From contig JAOTVV010000029.1 in assembly GCA_029863245.1 (NCBI GenBank), positions 1 to 36,327 on the forward strand: DNA of 36,327 nt, written 5' to 3'. Positions within the stretch are counted from its first letter, which is position 1; each line of letters opens with the position of its first letter. The notes beneath the pieces were generated by a model. The model ran no database searches and was not told the origin of the DNA. It was given only the letters and a program-made list of their open reading frames with translations. Made by a program: the position numbers and the translations under genes. Shown in pieces: positions 8,594-15,409 of this stretch. Origin of the DNA: Gemmatimonadota bacterium (lineage in GTDB: Bacteria > Gemmatimonadota > Gemmatimonadetes > Gemmatimonadales > GWC2-71-9).

Positions 8594-11305
8594 ATGCTTA
8601 CCCTACATCACGTTATGAGAATCCCTCGGACCGCTGTGGTGGTGCCTATCCTGGGTCTGTTCGTCCTGGCATCCGCTGCGGCGCAGGGTGTCGCCGAGCA
8701 ACAGTCCGGCCGCAGCGTCGAGCGTCCCTTGGCCCCGATCGCCGTTGCCGCCCGGGCCGAACAGGGATCGCCCAGCGTGGACGGCGTGCTGGATGACCCG
8801 GCGTGGCAATCGGCGCGTCCCATCACAGCGTTCACGCAGGTGGAACCCAGCGACGGAGCCGAGCCAACCGAGCGCACCGAGATCCGCGTCGTGTATAGTG
8901 ACGCCGCGCTGTATATCGGTGCGCGGATGTTCGACTCCGATCCGGCGGGCATCGAGGGACGGCTCGGCCGGCGCGACAGTTATACCTCGAGCGATGCGCT
9001 CACCGTGGCCATCGACTCGTACCACGACCACCGTACGGGCTTCGAGTTCTCGGTGAATCCCGCTGGCGTCCGCAGTGATGAGATCGCGACCAACGACGAC
9101 CCCGAGGGCGACAGTTCTTGGGACCCTGTGTGGTCAGTCGCCACCACGGTGGATTCCCTCGGCTGGACGGCCGAGATTCGGATTCCATTCTCGCAGCTGC
9201 GCTTCCCCGGCGGAACCCACCAAGAGTGGGGCATCAACTTCAGCCGCACCATCCATCGCAAGAACGAGTTCGTCCGGTGGAGCTGGGCTCCCAACACGGA
9301 AGAGGGATACGCCTCGCTGTTTGGTCACCTCCAGGGCATTCGCGACATCCGCCCGCCAAGACAGCTCGAGGTCCTGCCGTACACGGTCGTCAAAAGCGAT
9401 TTCACGGAGGGGGCCGACGCCTCGAACCCATTCGACGATGGTAGCGTGTACGATGTGACCGGTGGGTTCGATCTCAAGTATGGACTCACCAGTGACCTCA
9501 CGCTGGACGCCACGGTCAACCCGGACTTCGGGCAGGTCGAGGCCGACCCCGCGGTGGTGAACCTCAGTGCCTTCGAGACGTTCTTCAGCGAGCGGCGGCC
9601 GTTCTTTGTGGAAGGCGCCAACATCTTCCGGTTCGGTGCCGGAAGCGGCGGGTTCATCTTCGGAGCGCCGCAACTGTTCTATTCTCGTCGCATCGGCCGC
9701 AGTCCGTCGCGATCGGCGGACGCGGGCGCCGGCTACGTCGACAATCCCGTCTCCACCCAAATCCTCGGGGCAGCCAAACTGTCGGGCAAGACGGCGGGGT
9801 GGTCGATCGGTGTGCTGGACGCCCTCACCGCGCGCGAATCGGCTCGCCTCCAACTCGAAGACGGCACGCGGACCACTGAACCCGTCGAGCCAGTGGCCAA
9901 CTATGGCGTGGTGACGCTGCGCAAGGACTTCCGCAACGGCGCGACCGGGATCGGGGGGCTCGCCACGAGCGTGCACCGTGACGTGGGCGACCCGGTATTC
10001 AGCGCGCTCCGCTCCGCGGCGTACTCCGGGGGGGTCGATTTCTTCCACCGGTTCGGTCAGAACCAGTTCACGGTGAACGGCACCATCAGTGGCTCGCACA
10101 TCCGTGGGTCCGCAGAATCGATCACGCTCGCGCAACGATCGTCGACGCGCTACTACCAGCGACCGGACCAGGACTATGTGTCGCTCGACACCACCGCCAC
10201 GACGATGAGCGGGTTCGCCGGCTCGCTGCAGGCCGGGAAGGTGTCGGGCAACTGGGTGTACGGCACGGACCTATATGCGTACTCCCCCGGTTTCGAGGTC
10301 AACGACGCCGGATTCGAGATCCAGACGGACCGCATCTTTCACGGTATCCGGCTCACGCGCCGCTGGCTCGATCCGGGAAAACTGTTCCGCAGCTTCCGCG
10401 TCCAGTCTACCTGGGCTCAGAGTTGGAACTTCGGCGGCACCACCCTGTGGCGATCGGCATTCGCCGGGTTCGGCGGTCAGTTCTTGAACTACTGGAACTT
10501 CAGTTTCGGCAGCTCGTTCGATTTCGGAGGCAGGAGCGACAAGGCAACTCGTGGCGGTCCGTTGATGGAGAGCCCTCGGCAGTGGTCAGCGAACGGGTTC
10601 ATCGGCAGCGACTTCCGCAAGCCCGTGTCTGCCGAGGTGTTCGGCTACTTCGCCCGCAACAGGTACGGCGGCTGGGGAGCCGAGGTCGGGACCGAGCTCA
10701 CGATCAGGCCGACCGGCGCGTTGGACCTCAGCATCTCGCCTTCCTGGAACCGCTCACACTCGATCGGCTTCTACGTGACGCAGGCCGAGGATAGCACCGC
10801 CACCGCGACGTACGGGAGTCGGTACCTGTTCAGTGAGCTCGATCAGACCGGTCTGGATCTGACCGTGCGCATGGACCTGTCTCTGACGCCGAACCTGTCC
10901 ATCCAGCTGTGGGCCCAACCGTTCGTCGCGGCAGGGGATTACGACGCGTTCAAGGAGCTCGTCGCGCCCGGCACGTTCAGCTTTCTGCAGTACGGTGAGG
11001 ACGGCGCGTCGACGCTCACGTTCAATGAGGCAGCGAATAGCTACACCGCGGATCCGGACGGTGATGGTCCCGCGGACACGATCACGTTCGGCAATCCGGA
11101 TTTCCGCTTCCGGTCCCTGCGAAGCAACCTGGTGGTCCGCTGGGAGTACATGCCCGGCTCCACGCTGTTTCTCGTGTGGAATCACGGACAGTCGGGTTTC
11201 TCCAGCGATCCGAGCTTCCGGGTGTTCGACGAGCTGCGCAAGGTCTTGGGAGACGACCAGCAGAACACATTCCTGATCAAGTTCAACTATTGGCTGAGCC
11301 TATGA
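8594..11305 (+). CDS. CBM9-like and DUF5916 outer-membrane beta-barrel protein
   Basis: 903 residues from the ATG at 8594 (GGGGGAGG about 8 nt upstream). Signal peptide about 1-31 (VVPILGLFVLASAAAQG). Residues about 45-235 fit a CBM9-like carbohydrate-binding domain (SPSVDGVLDDPAWQSA, then WTAEIRIPFSQLRFP). From about 250 to the end the protein fits DUF5916: repeated amphipathic strands with TVNPDFGQVEADP and FFSERRPFFVEG, and a C-terminal FLIKFNYWLSL typical of the last strand of an outer-membrane barrel. The family is common in Bacteroidota and Gemmatimonadota; the transported or bound substrate is unknown. Monocistronic, with a candidate operator at 8512-8537. Confidence 0.93.
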   Translation: MLTLHHVMRIPRTAVVVPILGLFVLASAAAQGVAEQQSGRSVERPLAPIAVAARAEQGSPSVDGVLDDPAWQSARPITAFTQVEPSDGAEPTERTEIRVVYSDAALYIGARMFDSDPAGIEGRLGRRDSYTSSDALTVAIDSYHDHRTGFEFSVNPAGVRSDEIATNDDPEGDSSWDPVWSVATTVDSLGWTAEIRIPFSQLRFPGGTHQEWGINFSRTIHRKNEFVRWSWAPNTEEGYASLFGHLQGIRDIRPPRQLEVLPYTVVKSDFTEGADASNPFDDGSVYDVTGGFDLKYGLTSDLTLDATVNPDFGQVEADPAVVNLSAFETFFSERRPFFVEGANIFRFGAGSGGFIFGAPQLFYSRRIGRSPSRSADAGAGYVDNPVSTQILGAAKLSGKTAGWSIGVLDALTARESARLQLEDGTRTTEPVEPVANYGVVTLRKDFRNGATGIGGLATSVHRDVGDPVFSALRSAAYSGGVDFFHRFGQNQFTVNGTISGSHIRGSAESITLAQRSSTRYYQRPDQDYVSLDTTATTMSGFAGSLQAGKVSGNWVYGTDLYAYSPGFEVNDAGFEIQTDRIFHGIRLTRRWLDPGKLFRSFRVQSTWAQSWNFGGTTLWRSAFAGFGGQFLNYWNFSFGSSFDFGGRSDKATRGGPLMESPRQWSANGFIGSDFRKPVSAEVFGYFARNRYGGWGAEVGTELTIRPTGALDLSISPSWNRSHSIGFYVTQAEDSTATATYGSRYLFSELDQTGLDLTVRMDLSLTPNLSIQLWAQPFVAAGDYDAFKELVAPGTFSFLQYGEDGASTLTFNEAANSYTADPDGDGPADTITFGNPDFRFRSLRSNLVVRWEYMPGSTLFLVWNHGQSGFSSDPSFRVFDELRKVLGDDQQNTFLIKFNYWLSL

Positions 11306-11310
11306 GACTG

Positions 11311-11350
11311 GGCGGTTAGGCGGTTAGGCGGTTAGGCGGTTAGGCGGTTG
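11311..11350. repeat. GGCGGTTR octamer-repeat array 4
   Basis: Five tandem octamers starting 5 bases after the stop of the DUF5916 gene, followed by GGGATCGATCGAGC, the shared trailer. Confidence 0.95.
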
Positions 11351-11443
11351 GGATCGATCGAGCCTCCGTCGGTGGCCGATCCGCCGGACCTTTCGGTGCC
11401 CGTGCGGGTGCGATCCGGTATCACGAGTACGCGGGGAGCGCGC

Positions 11444-11968
11444 ATGCCGAGACGTCTCGCACGCACCGGTCGCTGGCTTGAACGGACCGCCCTCCTTGCC
11501 ATCGCCGGGTCGTCCCTCTCCGGCTGTCTGCTGTACGACGACCACTGCGGAGACGAGTCGCGGTCCATCAGTGCGACCACGCGGTTCGTCGAGCCGTGGG
11601 ATCCTCAGGCGGGCTACGCACAAGTCACGTTGGTGCAGCACCGGACCGCGGAGCCCCTGGAGTCGATGTGGTGGGTGGTGCTGAGCGACTCTCTCAAGGG
11701 ACACATTCAAGCGGCGCATCTCGTTGACACCGGCTCCGGGTTTGCGCGCCTGCTCGATGTGCCGCCGGATCCGGGTGCCGCGAATGAGGCCCTGAGCGGG
11801 GACCTGAGTCCGTACCATGGTCCGACGCCGTTCGAGGACCTGTTCCAGCTGGTGCTCGACCGCCGCGTGGCCCTAGAGCTGATCACGGATCTGCCGGGCA
11901 AGGCGTTGCTGCGCCAGACGCTGATCCCGCGTCCCTACGACGGGTGGGGTCGGCCGCATTGCAGCTAG
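11444..11968 (+). CDS. Hypothetical lipoprotein
   Basis: 174 residues. The ATG at 11444 has GGGAG 5 nt upstream, which argues against the longer frame that begins in the repeat trailer. The N-terminus is arginine-rich, then LLAIAGSSLSGC gives a lipobox with Cys about 28, so it should be lipidated and exported. The mature part is beta-rich (YAQVTLVQHR, ESMWWVVLSDSLKGHIQAAHL) and ends in a Cys. No family recognised. Alone on the plus strand, preceded by octamer array 4. Confidence 0.78.
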   Translation: MPRRLARTGRWLERTALLAIAGSSLSGCLLYDDHCGDESRSISATTRFVEPWDPQAGYAQVTLVQHRTAEPLESMWWVVLSDSLKGHIQAAHLVDTGSGFARLLDVPPDPGAANEALSGDLSPYHGPTPFEDLFQLVLDRRVALELITDLPGKALLRQTLIPRPYDGWGRPHCS

Positions 11969-12106
11969 CGCACACACGCGCGATTCTCCCCACGGGTGAT
12001 CGATAGACGGTCGAGTCTCAACACGGGCCTGTTACGATAGACACCCACTCGGCCGGATGGAAGGCACCAACAACCTCGTAGTCAGGGTTTCCATCCCCTG
12101 TGTGAC

Positions 12107-12352
12107 TCATCCCGACGTGGTCTTCTTGATGATGTACTCGAGTTCGGTGACCCCGGGCACACGTCCTTGAAGCACGAGCGTACCATTGATCCCGAGCGCC
12201 GGCGTGTGCATGACTCCCGCCTCAGCGATGGCAACGACGTCTTCCACCTTCGTCACTGCAGCTTCCAACCCGAGGTTCGCCAGCGCGTCCCTTGTCTGTT
12301 GTTCCAGCCTCTTGCAGTTCGCGCAGCCGGGTCCGTAAACATCGATGTTCAT
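12107..12352 (-). CDS. Mini-thioredoxin (redox-active disulfide protein, MTH895/TM0996 type)
   Basis: 81 residues starting MNIDVYGPGCANCKRL. The start at 12352 is chosen because AGGAGGAG ends about 9 nt upstream; the ATG at 12361 would abut it. The active site is C-x-x-C in GCANCK, and the cis-proline loop is HTPALGINGTLV; length and pattern match the small glutaredoxin-like thioredoxins that accompany ArsP-type permeases. Cytoplasmic dithiol protein. It follows the permease gene by 53 nt, so it is probably in the operon ArsR-permease-thioredoxin, and may reduce or hand over metal(loid)-thiol adducts (inference). Confidence 0.9.
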   Translation of the reverse strand: MNIDVYGPGCANCKRLEQQTRDALANLGLEAAVTKVEDVVAIAEAGVMHTPALGINGTLVLQGRVPGVTELEYIIKKTTSG

Positions 12353-12405
12353 TCGATCCATCTCCTCCTGATGTCTCATTTCTACCAGCGACCCAGTTCA
12401 CCCTC

Positions 12406-13722
12406 TCAACCGGACAGCGCTCCGTACACCAACCCCGTGATCGTCGCCATGACCACCGTGAGCCCCACGAACACCAGGGTCTTCTTGGTCCCCATGATGC
12501 TCCGGATCACGAGCATGTTCGGGAGTGACAGCGCGGGTCCGGCAAGCAGCAGCGCCAGCGCCGGGCCCTTCCCCATGCCGTTGCCGAGCAGTCCCTCGAG
12601 GATCGGCACCTCGGTGAGCGTCGCGAAGTACATGAGCGCGCCGGCCACCGACGCAAACAGATTGGCGAACACCGAGTTGCCGCCCACCGCCGCACCGATC
12701 CACGCCGATGGAATAATCCCTTCCTCACCGGGCCGTCCCAGCAGGAGCCCTGCCACGAGCACGCCGGCCAGGAGGAGCGGAAGGATCTGCTTGGCGAATG
12801 TCCACGACGACGAGAACCACTCACGCATCTCGTCGTTCCCGTTGGTGGCGAGCGCAGAAAGGCCTACCACACCGGTGGTGAACGGGACCGCGGGATGGCT
12901 CGAGAACCCGGCGCTTGTTCCCGCTACGGCGATCCCAGGGAGCGCCATGCCGCGCCATGAGACCCCGTACCACGCCATCAGCACCAGCGCGAGTACCAGC
13001 GCGGCCAGCCCGGTGAGCCACCACTTGGCGGTATAGATCGCGTGCCATAGGCCAACCGGCTCGGCTGGCGTACCCCAGTTGGCGAACACGAGAATCGCGA
13101 TCATCGCGGCGAAGAACACGCCGGTCTGCCACAGCGGTCGGGTCGCCCGGTCCTCGGGCAATCCGGCCTGTGCCGCTGCCTTGGTCAGCTCCTCCTTGCG
13201 GAAGATGAGATGCATCGCAATGCCCACGACCACGGCGAACAGCACCGCCCCGACCGCGCGCGCCGTGCCGATCTCCACACCGAGCACGCGGGCCGTGAGG
13301 ATGATCGCCAGCACGTTGATCGCCGGCCCGGAGTAGAGGAACGCGCTCGCTGGACCCAGACCGGCACCGCGCTTGTAGATGCCCGCGAACAGGGGGAGCA
13401 CCGTGCAGGAGCAGACCGCAAGGATGCTGCCCGATACCGACGCCACGCCGTACGCCAGCACCTTGTTCGCCGTGGGCCCGAGGTATTTCATGACGGCGCC
13501 CTGGCTCACGAACACCCCGATGGCACCGGCGATGAAGAACGCCGGGATCAGGCACAGCAGCACGTGTTCGCGCGCGTACCAGCGGACCAGCAGCAGGGAT
13601 TCTGAGAGGGGACCGGGCAGCAGAAGATGGGCGCCGATCCATTCCACTGGGAGGTAGTAGCTCGCGAGGAACCCACCCACCAGCAGAATCGCCGCCCTCC
13701 ACTCCATCCGCCAGAATCCCAT
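12406..13722 (-). CDS. ArsP/DUF318-family permease
   Basis: 438 residues, start ATG at 13722 with GGGAGGG 8 nt upstream. There are eight to ten membrane helices in two homologous halves. The family signature is present in helix 3 as VCSCTVLPLFAGIYKRGAGLGPA and again as PSAFLYSGPAIN-like text, with paired half-motif GNGMGKGPALALLLAGPALS near the C-terminus. The vicinal Cys in CSC is where ArsP-type proteins bind trivalent organoarsenicals. Known members export methylarsenite or roxarsone(III) from the cytoplasm. Immediately downstream of an ArsR repressor and upstream of a mini-thioredoxin, so metal(loid)-induced export is likely; which metal(loid) is open, and the divergent MerB-like gene suggests organometals. 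Confidence 0.9.
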   Translation of the reverse strand: MGFWRMEWRAAILLVGGFLASYYLPVEWIGAHLLLPGPLSESLLLVRWYAREHVLLCLIPAFFIAGAIGVFVSQGAVMKYLGPTANKVLAYGVASVSGSILAVCSCTVLPLFAGIYKRGAGLGPASAFLYSGPAINVLAIILTARVLGVEIGTARAVGAVLFAVVVGIAMHLIFRKEELTKAAAQAGLPEDRATRPLWQTGVFFAAMIAILVFANWGTPAEPVGLWHAIYTAKWWLTGLAALVLALVLMAWYGVSWRGMALPGIAVAGTSAGFSSHPAVPFTTGVVGLSALATNGNDEMREWFSSSWTFAKQILPLLLAGVLVAGLLLGRPGEEGIIPSAWIGAAVGGNSVFANLFASVAGALMYFATLTEVPILEGLLGNGMGKGPALALLLAGPALSLPNMLVIRSIMGTKKTLVFVGLTVVMATITGLVYGALSG

Positions 13723-13756
13723 TCCTGCTGCCCTCCCACTACCGCATAGACCCGGC

Positions 13757-14080
13757 CTAGCGGATGGCCGCGAGCCGCTGACGAGCACCAGCTTTCAAGA
13801 CACCCTCGACGCAGCTATACCAGTTCAGCACGCACGGTACGGTCAGCGAGTAGAACACCTGGTTGCCTCGCTTGTCGTCGACGACGATCCCGGACTCCCG
13901 CAACACAGACAAGTGGCGCGACACCGTGGAGACGTCGGCATCCACCATCTCGGTCAACTCGCAGACGCAGCGCGGACCGTTGGCCAGCTGGTCCACGATG
14001 AACAGACGGGTCGGATGGGCCAATGCCTTCATGACTTTGGCACGCGCCGCGTATCGGGCTTTCGCTTTGGCCGTCTTCAT
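13757..14080 (-). CDS. ArsR/SmtB-family metal-sensing repressor
   Basis: 107 residues. Winged helix about 20-95 with KALAHPTRLFIVDQL, and the metal-binding ELCVC-type site seen here as RCVCELTE (Cys pair), then the recognition helix VSTVSRHLSVLRESGIV. A further Cys pair late in the protein (VPCVLNWYSCVEG) may complete a thiol site for As(III), Hg(II) or Cd(II). First gene of the minus-strand operon with the permease (34 nt gap) and the thioredoxin. A near-perfect inverted repeat touches its start codon, consistent with autorepression. No Shine-Dalgarno is seen before ATG 14080, so a leaderless transcript is possible; an internal Met17 has no better site. Confidence 0.92.
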   Translation of the reverse strand: MKTAKAKARYAARAKVMKALAHPTRLFIVDQLANGPRCVCELTEMVDADVSTVSRHLSVLRESGIVVDDKRGNQVFYSLTVPCVLNWYSCVEGVLKAGARQRLAAIR

Positions 14081-14104
14081 GTATTTAGCAAAATAGCCAA
14101 ATAC
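14081..14104. promoter_or_regulatory. Probable ArsR operator
   Basis: GTATTTAGC and GCCAAATAC, arms matching at 8 of 9 positions around AAAATA, directly abutting the start codon of the ArsR gene. AT-rich dyads of this size are the usual ArsR/SmtB targets. On the minus strand it also contains TATTTT and TAAATAC, possible -10 elements. Confidence 0.7.
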
Positions 14105-14157
14105 ACAACAACTGCAAGCCGAGAGCCTTGGACGCGCCGTGTTCGGGCTCGGGGCCC

Positions 14158-14277
14158 TGTCAACTTAGGCTGATTCTTGCCTGCTTGGATGTCTCTCCCA
14201 GACAGCAAACGCCCGAATACAGGGCTTTCCTGTCCTACGGATCACACGTTTTGCCGTGAATTCCGCTTAAGTTGACA
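14158..14277. mobile_element. 120-bp MITE-like element or IS remnant between the divergent genes
   Basis: TGTCAACTTAGGC (14158-14170) and GCTTAAGTTGACA (14265-14277) are inverted terminal repeats matching at 12 of 13 bases. No transposase is inside and no clear target duplication is seen. The same 11-mer end occurs at 24525-24535. The right end also supplies TTGACA, a possible -35 for the gene at 14309. Confidence 0.45.
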
Positions 14278-14308
14278 AAGCCTTATCGTGTTCTCGGAGG
14301 ATAAGCCA

Positions 14309-15070
14309 ATGCCAGAAGTCGTCAGGATCAAGCTGGCCGGCCACATGGCGCGAGTGCCCGGGTTCGTGTGGCGCCGGGTCGTGGCCGCAAAAGCGAGGAG
14401 CATGGCGTCCACGATCACGTTCATGACTCCGGACCACCACGCGGTTCGCAACTTCGTGGTCTTGGAGATTGCCAACGGTGGGAAGTCTGTCAACCGGCGG
14501 CAGATCGCGGCCGCCTTGGAGCTTCCCACCGATCGAGTGAGCGAGATCCTCGACGAACTGGAGCGACACATGGTGTTCTTGTGGCGCGACGACGCCGGCA
14601 ACGTCCGCTGGGCGTATCCGGTCACCAGCGAAACGACTCCCCACCGGATCGAGTATGCGAACGCGAAGCCAACCTACGGCGCCTGAGGAATCGACGCGCT
14701 CGCGACGCCCTTCGTGCAGGGGCAACTGCAGGGACGTCCACTGACCGGAGCCATTCACACGAGTTGCGCCTGCTGTGGGGAGGACATGTGCATCGACTTC
14801 GACGCGGAGCTGAATTACCACAGCCAGCAGGCAACCGTCCCGCTCATCTCGACCCCTGTGGTCAACATCAAGAAGCTGAACGCGCCCAACATCATCGACG
14901 ACTTCTGACGGAACAGCCTGATCTTCTGGTCAGAAGAACACGCCCGAAACCACCGACTGCTCGTGCCTGCCGTCTACTGGAACCTCCCGGCGGCGGTCTA
15001 CCTGACGCCCATCGTCCAGGGGCCGTTGTTCGGTCTTGCCGATCAGGGTGGCCACCGCCGCAACCACTAA
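14309..15070 (+). CDS. merB: MerB-like organomercurial (alkylmercury) lyase, probable selenoprotein with two selenocysteines (TGA at 14684 and 14906)
   Basis: Read through two in-frame TGA codons the frame gives 253 residues ending at TAA 15070. Start ATG 14309 has GGAGG 8 nt upstream. Residues about 45-115 are the MerB winged helix (VNRRQIAAALELPTDRVSEI, WAYPVTSETTPHRI). MerB cleaves C-Hg bonds with two Cys and one Asp (Cys96, Cys159, Asp99 in the R831b enzyme). Here TGA at codon 126 falls in YGA-x-GIDALATPF, exactly where the family has C-A-x-D-x-L, with Asp129 kept. TGA at codon 200 falls in DDF-x-RNSLIFWSEEH, where the family has the second Cys before a FF-S-E motif. The third, structural Cys (HTSCACCGED) is ordinary TGC. 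Both TGAs are followed by SECIS-like hairpins. Alternative: a pseudogene with two stops, less likely given their positions and the intact frame. Confidence 0.82.
14704..14738 (+). promoter_or_regulatory. SECIS-like hairpin 1 (for TGA 14684-14686)
   Basis: GACG-CCC pairs with GGG-(A)-CGTC, and above an internal bulge TTCG the apical stem TGCAG/CTGCA closes the 6-base loop GGGCAA. The loop begins 33 nt after the TGA. Published bacterial SECIS models ask for a loop 16-37 nt downstream with G in its first two positions; this fits. Confidence 0.65.
14919..14940 (+). promoter_or_regulatory. SECIS-like hairpin 2 (for TGA 14906-14908)
   Basis: TCTTCT (14922-14927) and AGAAGA (14932-14937) form a perfect 6-bp stem with loop GGTC, extended by TG/CA below one A-A mismatch. 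The loop begins 19 nt after the TGA. GGUC is also the core of the apical loop in the E. coli fdhF SECIS. Confidence 0.7.
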
Positions 15071-15171
15071 ACGAGCCGCGGGTCCAGAGCGTCCTTGTCC
15101 CACTTACCTGCCCAGAGGACGCGAAGGTCGAGCTTGGACTGAACTAGCTGAACCCGCTTGGGGAGAAAGAC

Positions 15172-15235
15172 TGGCGGTTGAGCGGTTAGGCGGTTGAGCT
15201 AGGCGGTTAGGCGGTTGAGCGGTTAGGCGGTTGGG
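15172..15235. repeat. Octamer-repeat array 5
   Basis: Seven units of GGCGGTTG/GGCGGTTA with AGCGGTTA variants, ending in the GGGATCGATCGAGCATCCCT trailer. Together with array 6 and two promoter-like modules it fills the gap 15071-15409. Confidence 0.95.
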
Positions 15236-15289
15236 ATCGATCGAGCATCCCTCGCGCTCTTTCGGTACTCGGCCGGCCGAGCGTATGAT
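15236..15289 (+). promoter_or_regulatory. Promoter-like module, first of two tandem copies
   Basis: CTCTTTCGGTACTCGG, completing the palindrome TCGGCCGGCCGA, then GCG and TATGAT (15284-15289, -10-like). It is followed at once by another octamer array, so the array-plus-module unit has been duplicated here. Confidence 0.5.
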
Positions 15290-15290
15290 A

Positions 15291-15326
15291 CAGGCGGTTG
15301 AGCGGTTAGGCGGTTAGGCGGTTGGG
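15291..15326. repeat. Octamer-repeat array 6
   Basis: Four tandem octamers between the two copies of the promoter-like module. Confidence 0.9.
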
Positions 15327-15380
15327 ATCGATCGAGCATCCCTCGGGCTCTTTCGGTACTCGGCGCGCCGAGCGCATGAT
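15327..15380 (+). promoter_or_regulatory. Promoter-like module, second tandem copy, upstream of the methyltransferase
   Basis: Nearly identical to 15236-15289: CTCTTTCGGTACTCGG, palindrome TCGGCGCGCCGA, GCG, CATGAT (15375-15380). The expected transcription start is about 20 nt before ATG 15410, as for the module at 3118-3151. Confidence 0.55.
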
Positions 15381-15409
15381 GGAAGACCGTAGGGAAGTGA
15401 GGGCAGCGG

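Noticed and set aside
14309..14686. A short independent protein ending at the first TGA
   Set aside because: It would be a MerB winged helix without its catalytic core, while the same frame continues with full MerB similarity after the TGA.
2605..15326. Integron attC sites: GTTAGGC and GTTGGGC in the octamers match the GTTRRRY core
   Set aside because: Only one orientation occurs, with no paired RYYYAAC partner and no folded attC structure; genes lie in both orientations and no integrase is present.
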